From NCBI GenBank assembly GCA_020438665.1, contig JAGQUE010000274.1, positions 1 to 18,713 on the forward strand: a stretch of 18,713 nucleotides of DNA, in the 5' to 3' direction. The first letter of the stretch is position 1. Every line of letters begins with the position of its first letter. The position numbers and the translations under genes were made by a program. The notes under the pieces are model-generated. The model made no database searches, had not been told where the DNA came from, and saw only the letters and a program-made list of their open reading frames with translations. Source of the stretch: Nocardioidaceae bacterium. GTDB lineage: Bacteria; Actinomycetota; Actinomycetes; Propionibacteriales; Nocardioidaceae. This document shows, piece by piece, positions 1-6,862 of this stretch.

Positions 1-15
1 GGCTAGGTATGTGAG

Positions 16-41
16 GGTTCACCCGCCTACCTTGGTGAACC
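16..41. promoter_or_regulatory. 8-bp inverted repeat with 10-bp spacer upstream of the lipoprotein
   Basis: GGTTCACC at 16-23 is an exact inverted copy of GGTGAACC at 34-41. It lies about 80 bases before the lipoprotein start. It could be an operator for the lipoprotein gene or the terminator stem of whatever lies left of the window. The symmetric arms without a T tract do not decide between these. Confidence 0.35.
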
Positions 42-119
42 GTCAGCAGCGTCGCCCCCCGGGACCGGGAACCAACGCCTCCCCGGCGGCGTCCCATCGG
101 TGTGAGGAGAACGGGAGCC

Positions 120-692
120 ATGCACGCTCAGACCCGAGTCGTACGCCGGGTGGCGCTGGTCGCGGTCCTGCTGCTGGCCGGCTGCGGCAGCCAGACAGGC
201 GCGGAGGCCCCCGATCCTGGGGCGTCCCCGTCGGCCAACGCCACGGACACGCCGACCACGGCTCCGCCCATCGGCTCCACCCGGGGACCGGGCTCGTCGG
301 GCCGAGGCACGCCGTTGGAGGACTGGGACCCGGTCGCAGTCTTCACCATCACCAACGCCGACGGCACGGTGTCGCCGGAAGCGGTCGGCATCCAGGGGCT
401 GGCCGACGTCGAGGCCTTCGCCGCCCAGTTCACCAACCCCGCCGTCGAGCGCAGGCTGACCCGCCTGGTGACCCAGGGCGACCTGATGCCGGGCCGGTCG
501 CTGGTCGCCGCGGTGGTGGCCATCGGCTGCTCCGCGCCGCGCGAGGTCACGGTCTCGACGCTCGACGGGCGACTGGTCATCGAGGCGGTGCCGCCCGCCC
601 ACTCTCCGCCGGAGTGTCTCGTCGCCATGACCACGGTCGCGCTGGTCGCCGTACCGACCGAGCTCGCGCCGCCCCCGGCGTCGGCGAGCTGA
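120..692 (+). CDS. Predicted lipoprotein of unknown function
   Basis: A 190-residue exported protein. Arg residues at 6, 9 and 10 are followed by a hydrophobic stretch (11-20) and a lipobox L-L-A-G-C ending at Cys22, so it is probably lipidated and held on the outer face of the membrane. Residues 23-65 are Pro/Ser/Thr/Gly-rich linker. The folded part begins near the E-D-W-D-P motif and contains two further cysteines (G-C-S-A-P and P-E-C-L-V) that could form a disulfide. I chose the ATG at 120 because AGGAGA lies 9 nt upstream. The in-frame GTG at 102 would put six residues before it and overlaps that ribosome binding site. No family recognised. The stop codon ends the first unit of a short tandem repeat, followed by a hairpin. 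Confidence 0.85.
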   Translation: MHAQTRVVRRVALVAVLLLAGCGSQTGAEAPDPGASPSANATDTPTTAPPIGSTRGPGSSGRGTPLEDWDPVAVFTITNADGTVSPEAVGIQGLADVEAFAAQFTNPAVERRLTRLVTQGDLMPGRSLVAAVVAIGCSAPREVTVSTLDGRLVIEAVPPAHSPPECLVAMTTVALVAVPTELAPPPASAS

Positions 693-714
693 TGGCGAGC
701 TGACGGCGAGCCGG
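682..714. repeat. 11-bp tandem repeat anchored on the lipoprotein stop codon
   Basis: Three consecutive 11-mers: CGGCGAGCTGA (682-692), TGGCGAGCTGA (693-703) and a degraded CGGCGAGCCGG (704-714). The first ends exactly on the TGA stop of the lipoprotein gene. The 11-bp period means the second TGA lies in a different frame. Confidence 0.8.
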
Positions 715-739
715 CAGAGCCCGACGGGCGTGCTCGCCG
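704..739 (+). terminator. Nested hairpin after the lipoprotein gene
   Basis: An 8-bp perfect stem (CGGCGAGC 704-711 with GCTCGCCG 732-739) encloses a second stem (GCCC 719-722 with GGGC 726-729). It starts 12 bases after the stop codon. There is no T tract, which is common for actinobacterial terminators. Confidence 0.5.
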
Positions 740-821
740 GGGACACCACCATCGACCGACCACCGGTTGGTGCCGTCTGATGGGATGGGGGACGGCACAC
801 GAGCACGACCGAGGAGCAGCG

Positions 822-1217
822 ATGGGGCGCACCAGCAAGATCGCCAAGGCCGCGGGCCAAGGGGCCAAGCTGGCGGTCAAGTACGGCCCGCAGGCCAAGA
901 TCGTCTGGGACAAGGGCGGCAAGCAGGCGGCCTCCGCGGCCACCAAGCGCGCCAGGAGCCTCAACAACCGTCGCAAGGCCTTCGCCCACGCCGGCGGCGT
1001 CATCGACGGCTCGGTGCTCAAGATCGCCCCCCAGGGCAGCACGGTCTATGTCGTCTTCACCGGCGACCTCCCGATTGCCGCCTATCCGTCCCAGGAGCTC
1101 CCCTTCCCGATCCTGCTCCAGCACGCCGACCTCGACCGCCGGGTGCGGCCCGAGGACGGCCGCCGGTCGATCCCGCGAATCCGCCACAAGGAGTCGCGGC
1201 CCCGCCAGCTGGGCTGA
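822..1217 (+). CDS. Small basic protein of unknown function
   Basis: A 131-residue protein with no signal peptide or membrane segment, so probably cytoplasmic. The first 55 residues are rich in Lys/Arg/Ala (many K and R between residues 4 and 50), which suggests nucleic-acid or membrane-surface binding. The middle (about 55-85) reads like a small beta domain. The tail is Arg/Pro-rich. The ATG at 822 is preceded by GAGGAG at 811-816; an upstream in-frame ATG at 780 has no such site. I do not recognise the family. It sits 76 bases before a DNA methyltransferase gene, but that gene has its own promoter, so a joint role is not shown. Confidence 0.75.
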   Translation: MGRTSKIAKAAGQGAKLAVKYGPQAKIVWDKGGKQAASAATKRARSLNNRRKAFAHAGGVIDGSVLKIAPQGSTVYVVFTGDLPIAAYPSQELPFPILLQHADLDRRVRPEDGRRSIPRIRHKESRPRQLG

Positions 1218-1258
1218 CCGCCAGCTGGGCTGACCGCCAGGCTGACCGCCAGGGTCGA
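1202..1258. repeat. 16-bp tandem repeat anchored on a stop codon, with shorter relics
   Basis: CCGCCAGCTGGGCTGA occurs twice without change (1202-1217 and 1218-1233). It is followed by a 12-bp shortened form (CCGCCAGGCTGA, 1234-1245) and a diverged unit up to 1258. Unit 1 ends exactly on the TGA of the preceding gene. Each full unit holds the palindrome CCAGCTGG, so the two copies can pair as an 8-bp stem that may also act as a terminator. Confidence 0.85.
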
Positions 1259-1281
1259 CCGTCAGGGCGCAGCGGCGCCGA

Positions 1282-1287
1282 TAGGGT
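1282..1287 (+). promoter_or_regulatory. -10 box of a leaderless methyltransferase transcript
   Basis: TAGGGT at 1282-1287 matches TANNNT and ends 6 nt before the GTG start at 1294, so transcription would begin at or next to the start codon. No Shine-Dalgarno sequence precedes the GTG. A clear -35 is not visible. A small hairpin (GGCGC 1266-1270 with GCGCC 1275-1279) lies just upstream. Confidence 0.55.
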
Positions 1288-1293
1288 GCGGCT

Positions 1294-2466
1294 GTGGCGG
1301 AGCGCCCGTGGAACGTGTTCATCGAAGGTGACAACCTCGAGGTGTTGCGCACCCTCGCGCCCGCGTCGGTCGACCTGATCTATATCGACCCGCCCTACAA
1401 CACCGGCAACGACTTCGCCTATCGCGACGACTTCCGCCACGGCGAGGGACAGGGCAGCCGCGCCACGCGCCACCTGGCGTGGGCGGAGATGATGAGACCG
1501 CGACTCGAGGCGGCGTACGACGTCCTGAAGCCTCGGGGTGCGATCTTCGTCAGCATCGACGACAACGAGGTGGCCCACCTGCGGCTGCTGCTCGACGAGG
1601 TGTTCGGCGAGGAGTCGTTCGTCGCGCAGGTCGTGGTCAACCTCAACCCCAAGGGGCGCCAGCTCGGCTGGGGCTTCGCGACGAGCCACGAGTATCTCCT
1701 GGTCTATGCCCGCGACCTTCCCTCGTGTGCGCTCGACGCCAGCAGCGCCGACCTGGTCGACCCTGCCGACTTCCCGCTGACCGAGCCGGGTGGCCGACGG
1801 CTGCGACACCTCCCGCTGCGCAACACCAACAAGAAGTTCAACCCGGTGACCGCGCGGACGCTGCACTACCCGCTGTGGGGCGACCCCGGCTCGGGACGCG
1901 TCGCCACGTCGCCGTTCCCGGGGTCGGTCGAGGTGATGCCGGTCTTCGGTGACGCCACCCCGGCGGTCTGGCGCTGGTCGGCGGCCAAGGTCGACCGGCA
2001 GCCCGAGGACCTCGTGTGCAAGCTGGTCCGGGGCCGGCGCGGCGAGCGGGTCGACATCTTCCAGAAGGACTGGCTCCACGCCGGGCGGCGCAAGAAGCTG
2101 CGCACCATCTGGCTGGCCGAGGAGATCGGTTCCACCGACACCGCCGTCGCCGAGCTCAAGGAGCTCGTCGGACACGTCTTCGAGTCACCCAAGCCGACCG
2201 GGCTCATCCGTCGAGTCGTCGAGACCATGCCCGCCGACGCCGTCGTGCTGGACTTCTTCGCCGGCAGCGGGACGACCGGCCACGCCGTCGCGCTCGCCAA
2301 CCTCGCCGACGGCGGCTCCCGCCAGTGCGTGTCGGTCAACATCGCCGAGCCCACCCGGCCGGGCTCCAACGCCGCCAACGCCGGGCTGGCGACGGTCGCC
2401 GACATCACCCGCGCCCGGCTGCAGGCCGTGGCCGAGCGACTCGGCGGCGGCCTCGAGGAGCGCTGA
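1294..2466 (+). CDS. Site-specific DNA methyltransferase, beta class, type III Mod-like (orphan)
   Basis: A 390-residue S-adenosylmethionine-dependent DNA methyltransferase, most likely adenine-N6. The catalytic motif D-P-P-Y-N-T is at residues 32-37, and the cofactor-binding motif D-F-F-A-G-S-G is near the C-terminus (320-326). This catalytic-first order defines the beta class. Residues 65-110 carry the usual Mod helix and strand (R-P-R-L-E, then G-A-I-F-V-S-I-D-D-N-E). The variable middle (about 110-300) should set sequence specificity. Type III Mod proteins are usually 550-650 residues, so this is a short form. No restriction (Res) subunit or other R-M gene is adjacent, so it looks like an orphan methylase with a regulatory or protective role. 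The GTG start is supported by the leaderless -10 box. It converges on the acyltransferase gene. Confidence 0.85.
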   Translation: MAERPWNVFIEGDNLEVLRTLAPASVDLIYIDPPYNTGNDFAYRDDFRHGEGQGSRATRHLAWAEMMRPRLEAAYDVLKPRGAIFVSIDDNEVAHLRLLLDEVFGEESFVAQVVVNLNPKGRQLGWGFATSHEYLLVYARDLPSCALDASSADLVDPADFPLTEPGGRRLRHLPLRNTNKKFNPVTARTLHYPLWGDPGSGRVATSPFPGSVEVMPVFGDATPAVWRWSAAKVDRQPEDLVCKLVRGRRGERVDIFQKDWLHAGRRKKLRTIWLAEEIGSTDTAVAELKELVGHVFESPKPTGLIRRVVETMPADAVVLDFFAGSGTTGHAVALANLADGGSRQCVSVNIAEPTRPGSNAANAGLATVADITRARLQAVAERLGGGLEER

Positions 2467-2471
2467 CCCGC

Positions 2472-2506
2472 TCGCCGGGAGCCCCAGGGCTGTCAGAGGC
2501 CGGCGA
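2472..2506. terminator. Bidirectional terminator hairpin between convergent genes
   Basis: TCGCCGG (2472-2478) pairs perfectly with CCGGCGA (2500-2506). Inside it AGCCC (2480-2484) can pair with GGGCT (2487-2491). It fills the 26-base gap between the methyltransferase and acyltransferase stop codons and enters the last codons of the latter. It could end transcripts from both sides. Confidence 0.5.
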
Positions 2507-3902
2507 CGCGCTCGAGGGCGGTGAGCTCGGTGTCGAGGTGGGTCAGGATGCGCTGCAGGCTCGGGACCGTACGACGACAGCCGGTGAGGCCGAAGTTCAT
2601 GCGACCGTCATAGGAGGTGCAGGTGATGTTGAGCGCCATCCCGTCGATCGGGATCGAGACGGGGTAGTTGCCGACCAGCTGCGCGCCGTTGAAGAAGTGG
2701 GTCACCCGAGGACCGGGCACGTTGCTGATGATCAGGTTGTAGGGCGGTCGCGTCACCCCCGGCATCCGCAACATGCTCGGGAGGATCGCCGGCACCTGAC
2801 CGATCGCGCTCATCGCCTGGATCTGGAGCGGTGTCATGGCCGACAGGGCCTGCTTGCCGTCGTGCATGGACTCGTGGACGGTGCGCAGCCGGTCGGCGGG
2901 GTCGGCCAGGTCGGTGCCGAGCTTGACCATCACCGAGCCGACGGCATTGCCGCCCTCCATCGACGCCAGCCCGGCCTGGCGGGCGTTGAGACCGATCGGG
3001 ACCATCGACACCAGTGTGGTCTCGGGCAGCGCGTCGTGCTCGATCAGATAGGTGCGTATCGCGCCGCTGCACATGGCCAGCACGACGTCGTTGATCGTCG
3101 TGCCGGTCGCCTTGCCGATCGCGCGCATCCGCTCGATCGGCCAGTCCTGGGCCGCGAAGCGCCGGGACCCGGTGATCTGCTGGTTGAGGATGGTGCGCGG
3201 GGCATAGAGCGACAGCGTCGACGTCTCGTTGCGGAGGCTGCGGTTGAGGGTGCTGAGCAGTGCTCCCGGCAGTCCGGCTGCCTCCGCGGCGATCGCCATC
3301 GCCTGCTGGGCGGCCGTCGCGAGCAGCTGCTCCAAGCCGTCGCCAGGGGCCTCGGTCAGCGCCTCGGGCTTGGGGCGGGGCGTCGGTCGGGCCGACCAGG
3401 GTGCGGGTAGGTCGCGTCGCATGGGGTCGGTCGTGAGCACGCTCTGGAGCAGCCGGTTGGCGCTGACACCATCGACGAGGGAGTGGTGGAGCTTGGCATA
3501 CATGGCGACGCGGCCGTCCCGCAGGCCCTCGATGATGTGCCACTCCCACAACGGCCGCTCGCGCGCCATCCGGGTCGAGTGCAGTCGCGAGACCAGCTCG
3601 AGCAGCTCGCGGACCCGTCCCGGCTTGGGCAGCGCCGAGTGGCGCACGTGGTACTCGATGTCGAACTGGTCGTCGTCCACCCAGACGTACTGGCCCGCCG
3701 TCCGCACCGACCGGAAGGGCCGCTTGCGGAACAGCGGCGCCACGTCGTCCTGGTCGCGCAGCTGCTCGAACAGTGTGCGGACATAGTCGCGACCGGCGCC
3801 CTCGGGCTTGCGATAGAGCTGGAGCCCGCCGACGTGCATCGGCATCCGCCGGTTCTCCGCAAGGAGGAAGCCGAGCGCGGTCGGGTCCAGGGGCGTCACC
3901 AT
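2493..3902 (-). CDS. Wax ester synthase/diacylglycerol O-acyltransferase (WS/DGAT)
   Basis: A 469-residue acyl-CoA-dependent acyltransferase that joins fatty acyl groups to diacylglycerol or long-chain alcohols, making storage triacylglycerol or wax ester. The catalytic H-H-S-L-V-D-G is at residues 139-145, preceded by P-L-W-E-W-H (117-122). The N-terminus (M-V-T-P-L-D) and the C-terminal half with N-V-P-G-P are typical of the family, and the length matches. The ATG at 3902 is supported by AAGGAT 9 nt upstream. There is no signal peptide; family members associate with the inner face of the membrane and lipid droplets. It stands alone on its strand, so its substrate cannot be read from neighbours. 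The leader can fold so that the ribosome binding site is paired. Confidence 0.93.
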   Translation of the reverse strand: MVTPLDPTALGFLLAENRRMPMHVGGLQLYRKPEGAGRDYVRTLFEQLRDQDDVAPLFRKRPFRSVRTAGQYVWVDDDQFDIEYHVRHSALPKPGRVRELLELVSRLHSTRMARERPLWEWHIIEGLRDGRVAMYAKLHHSLVDGVSANRLLQSVLTTDPMRRDLPAPWSARPTPRPKPEALTEAPGDGLEQLLATAAQQAMAIAAEAAGLPGALLSTLNRSLRNETSTLSLYAPRTILNQQITGSRRFAAQDWPIERMRAIGKATGTTINDVVLAMCSGAIRTYLIEHDALPETTLVSMVPIGLNARQAGLASMEGGNAVGSVMVKLGTDLADPADRLRTVHESMHDGKQALSAMTPLQIQAMSAIGQVPAILPSMLRMPGVTRPPYNLIISNVPGPRVTHFFNGAQLVGNYPVSIPIDGMALNITCTSYDGRMNFGLTGCRRTVPSLQRILTHLDTELTALERVAGL

Positions 3903-3911
3903 GGCGGTGAT

Positions 3912-3940
3912 CCTTGCCGGTGACCGGGCGCGTCACAAGG
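3912..3940 (-). promoter_or_regulatory. Imperfect inverted repeat in the WS/DGAT leader covering its ribosome binding site
   Basis: GTGAC (3920-3924) is the inverted copy of GTCAC (3932-3936). Flanking CCTT (3912-3915) is the inverted copy of AAGG (3937-3940), with a four-base bulge at 3916-3919. On the minus strand the AAGG arm nearest the gene is the core of the ribosome binding site, so the hairpin could hide it. It could equally be a DNA operator. Confidence 0.4.
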
Positions 3941-4006
3941 GCCGGGCGCTCCGGGGGCGGTGGCGAGGCGTCCGGGGCCGGGGCCGGCGTGGCAGGATCG
4001 GCTGAC

Positions 4007-5107
4007 ATGGACCCCGGCCTGATGGATCGAATGATCCATCGCGGACGCAGGTCGCTCCACGGCCGCCTCGGCCGGCTGCGCTCCAAAGGCTGGATGCTCG
4101 CCCAGAGCGCCGTGGCGGCCGGGGTGGCCTGGCTGCTCGCCACCGAGGTCCTCCACCACCAGAAGCCCTTCTTCGCGCCGGTCGCGGCGGTCGTGTGCCT
4201 CGGGACGTCCTACGGCCAGCGGCTGCGGCGCATCGCCGAGGTCACCGTCGGGGTGGCGATCGGTGTGCTCATCGCCGACGCGGTGGTCAGCGTCATCGGC
4301 ACGGGTTGGTGGCAGCTCGCGCTCATCGTCGGGATCGCGATGTCGGCGGCGGTGCTGCTCGACGGCGGCCAGCTGTTCGTGTCGCAGGCGGCGGTCCAGG
4401 CGATCATCGTGACGACGCTGCTACCGGCGCCGGGCGCGGGATTCACGCGGTGGACCGATGCTCTGGTCGGCGGTGTTGTTGCGCTCGTGGCCGCGACGCT
4501 GGTGCCGGCGGCCCCGCTGCGCCGTCCCCGCGAGCAGGCCGCCAAGGTCGTCCGCAAGACCGCCGACCTGCTGCGCGCCGCCAGCCGGGTGATGGTGGAC
4601 AACGAGCCCCAGCCCGCCTTCGCGCTCCTTGCCGATGCCCGCGGCACCGACGTCCTGATCCGCGAGCTGCAGTCCGCCGCCGACGAAGGCCTCTCGGTGG
4701 TGCGGTCCTCGCCGTTCCGCCTGCGCCACGGGGCGGGCGTCCGCATGGTCGCCGACCTCGTCGAGCCGCTGGACCGTGCCCTGCGTAGCACCCGCGTGCT
4801 GGTGCGGCGTACGGCGGTCGCGGCTCACCACCAGCGACCGGTCCCGCGGTCCTATGCCCTGCTCGCCAGCGACCTCGCCACGGCCGCCGACCTGGTGGCC
4901 GAGGAGCTCGAGGCCAACCGGATGGCCGAGGCGGCCCGGCCTGCCCTCCTCGCCGTGGGCCATGCCAGCAGCCAGGTCGAGCGCACCCCCGACCTGTCCG
5001 CGGACGCCGTGCTCGCCCAGCTTCGGTCGGTGGTCGTCGACCTGCTCCTGCTGACCGGCATGACCGCGCTGGAGTCCACCGACGCCCTGCCGCCTGCGCG
5101 GGAGTGA
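4007..5107 (+). CDS. FUSC-family (aromatic acid exporter-like) membrane protein
   Basis: A 366-residue inner-membrane protein with a short basic N-terminus, then about six hydrophobic segments (near 29-47, 52-68, 77-97, 101-118, 124-141 and 150-169). The P-F-F-A-P-V stretch followed by Y-G-Q-R-L-R-R resembles the fusaric acid resistance/ArAE core (FUSC domain). A cytoplasmic helical tail of nearly 200 residues follows. Full FUSC exporters are usually about twice this length with two membrane halves, so this is the single-half form, which may dimerise. The substrate is unknown. The ATG at 4007 has AGGA 9 nt upstream; CAGGAT (3993-3998) could alternatively be a -10 box. Its stop is 6 nt before the polymerase start, so the two are probably co-transcribed. 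Confidence 0.75.
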   Translation: MDPGLMDRMIHRGRRSLHGRLGRLRSKGWMLAQSAVAAGVAWLLATEVLHHQKPFFAPVAAVVCLGTSYGQRLRRIAEVTVGVAIGVLIADAVVSVIGTGWWQLALIVGIAMSAAVLLDGGQLFVSQAAVQAIIVTTLLPAPGAGFTRWTDALVGGVVALVAATLVPAAPLRRPREQAAKVVRKTADLLRAASRVMVDNEPQPAFALLADARGTDVLIRELQSAADEGLSVVRSSPFRLRHGAGVRMVADLVEPLDRALRSTRVLVRRTAVAAHHQRPVPRSYALLASDLATAADLVAEELEANRMAEAARPALLAVGHASSQVERTPDLSADAVLAQLRSVVVDLLLLTGMTALESTDALPPARE

Positions 5108-5113
5108 GGGGCC

Positions 5114-6271
5114 GTGAGCGAGCCGATCATCCCTGCCGGGCAGCCGACCTGGGTGCTGCACGTCGATCTCGACCAGTTCATCGCGGCCGTCGAGCTGCTG
5201 CGGCGCCCCGAGCTGCGCGGGCGGCCGATCGTGGTGGGCGGCCGTGGCGACCCCACCGAGCGAGGGGTGGTCGCCACGGCGTCCTACGCCGCCCGCGAGT
5301 TCGGCGTCGGGTCCGGCATGCCGTTGCGGGTCGCGGCCCGCAAGTGCCCCGACGCGGTCTTCCTCCCCGTCGACAAGCCGGCCTATGACGCGGCCTCGCG
5401 GGAGGTCATGGAGACGCTGCGCGGCGTCGAGTGGGGCGGGGTGCCCGTGGTGGTCGAGGTGCTGGGCTGGGACGAGGCGTTCGTCGGACCGGGTCTCGGG
5501 CACGGTGACCTCGGCGACCCTGCGGCGGCTGCGGCCACGATCCGCGAGGCCGTGCTGGCCGCGACCGGGTTGCACTGCTCGGTCGGGATCGGCGACAACA
5601 AGCTGCGCGCCAAGATCGCCACCGACTTCGGCAAGCCGCGCGGCACCTATCGGCTCACCGTCGACACCTGGTTCGACGTGATGGGTGCCCGGCCCACCGG
5701 CGCCCTGTGGGGGATCGGGGCCAAGACCGCCAAGAAGCTTGCCGCCCTCGGGATCGAGACCGTCGCCGACCTGGCCGGCTCCGACGCCCGCGTGCTGGCC
5801 GACCACCTCGGCCCGACGATGGGTCCGTGGTACCACCGGCTCGGGCGCGGCGTCGGTGACACGGTCGTCGACGCGACGCCCTGGGTTCCGCGCGCCCACG
5901 GGCGGGAGGAGACCTTCCAGGTCGATCTCGAGGACCGGGCCGCGGTCGACGACGCCGTTCGTCGCCTCACCGCGCGGGTCATCGAGGACATCGACCGCGA
6001 GGGACGCCCCGCCGTGAGGGTGGGCCTCAAGGTCCGGTTCCGGCCGTTCATCACCTTCACCCGCAGCCTGACGTTGCCCGGACCGACCAACGACGTCGCG
6101 GTGCTGGCCGAGGCGGCGGTCTCCTTGCTGGACCGGCTCGACGATCTTGCCCGACCCGGTGGCCCCGGCCCGGGGGAGCAGCCGTCCTATCCCGTCCGCC
6201 CGGTCCGGCTCCTCGGCGTACGACTCGAGATGGCAGACCCGGCAGATCCGCTGCCTGATCGGCAGCCCTGA
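5114..6271 (+). CDS. dinB2: Y-family DNA polymerase, DinB2-like, with an aliphatic steric gate
   Basis: A 385-residue translesion polymerase. The palm motif H-V-D-L-D-Q-F-I-A-A-V-E (16-27) supplies metal ligand Asp18. The second site, G-W-D-E-A-F, supplies Asp120-Glu121. Fingers (about 35-75), thumb with a helix-hairpin-helix (L-W-G-I-G-A-K-T near 196) and little finger (about 250-375) follow in order. The residue five after Asp18, which excludes ribonucleotides in most DinB proteins as Phe or Tyr, is Ile23. Mycobacterial DinB2, which the N-terminal third strongly resembles, has Leu there and incorporates ribonucleotides readily. The C-terminus stops at L-L-G-V-R-L-E plus about 14 residues, with no clear beta-clamp-binding motif. 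The GTG start follows the FUSC gene by 6 nt. Symbol assigned by resemblance. Confidence 0.88.
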   Translation: MSEPIIPAGQPTWVLHVDLDQFIAAVELLRRPELRGRPIVVGGRGDPTERGVVATASYAAREFGVGSGMPLRVAARKCPDAVFLPVDKPAYDAASREVMETLRGVEWGGVPVVVEVLGWDEAFVGPGLGHGDLGDPAAAAATIREAVLAATGLHCSVGIGDNKLRAKIATDFGKPRGTYRLTVDTWFDVMGARPTGALWGIGAKTAKKLAALGIETVADLAGSDARVLADHLGPTMGPWYHRLGRGVGDTVVDATPWVPRAHGREETFQVDLEDRAAVDDAVRRLTARVIEDIDREGRPAVRVGLKVRFRPFITFTRSLTLPGPTNDVAVLAEAAVSLLDRLDDLARPGGPGPGEQPSYPVRPVRLLGVRLEMADPADPLPDRQP

Positions 6272-6283
6272 TGAACCCCGCTG

Positions 6284-6320
6284 TCCGCCGAGCCGTCACA
6301 GGGTGTGAGGACTCGGCGGA
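6284..6320. terminator. Nested hairpin between convergent dinB2-like and DUF402 genes
   Basis: TCCGCCGAG (6284-6292) pairs perfectly with CTCGGCGGA (6312-6320). Inside, TCACA (6296-6300) pairs with TGTGA (6304-6308) around a GGG loop. The DUF402 stop codon lies in the inner stem. The placement between two stop codons suggests termination of both transcripts. Confidence 0.6.
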
Positions 6321-6862
6321 GGGACGGCGAGGACGGTGAGCCAGCGCGCCGGCGTCGCCAGGTCGTACGGCGGTCGACGGGCGGCCACCTCGGCCCGGAC
6401 CCGGTCGCAGGCGAGCCGCGCCGACGCGATCACCTCGGGCGGATAGCCGAACGCCACCTGGTGCTCGGCGAACTCGTCCTCGTCGTCGACCACGACCGTG
6501 CCGTCGAGCCGCTCGATGACGTCGAGGTCGAGGTCCACCAGCGAGACGACGACTCCCTCCCAGACCGGGGTGGTCGTGACGTCGACATAGGCCCGGACCG
6601 GGCCGCCGGCCGCGTGGAAGGTCGCCACCCAGCCGGCCCCGTCCCGGGGCAGCAGGGTGACCTGGTCGACGGGGGAGACGAACGCGGCGCCGGGTCGCGC
6701 GAAGTGGCTCCCCGCTGGGAAGCCGACCCAGTCGCCGTGCTCGTCGGCGCCGAGGTAGCGGCCGGCGAACTCCCAGTGCGGACGGTCGCCCCACTTGGTC
6801 ATCACCACACGCACGGCCTCGCCGGGGGCGGGCCGCGTGGCCGGGCACGGGGGCGAGGTCAC
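6296..6862 (-). CDS. DUF402 domain protein
   Basis: A 188-residue soluble protein. The core begins G-E-A-V-R-V-V-M-T-K-W-G (14-25) and W-E-F-A-G-R-Y-L-G. It continues to the acidic strand D-L-D-L-D-V-I-E-R-L-D-G and D-D-E-D-E-F, the carboxylate cluster typical of DUF402. Some relatives are nucleoside di- and triphosphate phosphatases that use such acidic residues to hold metal; that activity here is inference. The GTG start at 6862 overlaps the SDR stop in the tetranucleotide GTGA, so it is probably translated by ribosomes finishing the SDR gene. No membrane segment is present. The gene ends in the convergent hairpin. Confidence 0.78.
   Translation of the reverse strand: MTSPPCPATRPAPGEAVRVVMTKWGDRPHWEFAGRYLGADEHGDWVGFPAGSHFARPGAAFVSPVDQVTLLPRDGAGWVATFHAAGGPVRAYVDVTTTPVWEGVVVSLVDLDLDVIERLDGTVVVDDEDEFAEHQVAFGYPPEVIASARLACDRVRAEVAARRPPYDLATPARWLTVLAVPPPSPHTL

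Noticed and set aside
1294..2466. A complete type III restriction-modification system
   Set aside because: Only the Mod-like gene is present. The neighbours are a small basic protein and an acyltransferase; no helicase/endonuclease subunit is in the window.
2016..3410. A 464-codon open frame on + across the WS/DGAT gene
   Set aside because: The minus strand carries a full-length WS/DGAT with its catalytic motif. This frame straddles two genes and has no recognisable feature.
4421..5899. A 492-codon open frame on - across the FUSC and polymerase genes
   Set aside because: It is a shadow of two well-supported genes and has biased, low-complexity composition.
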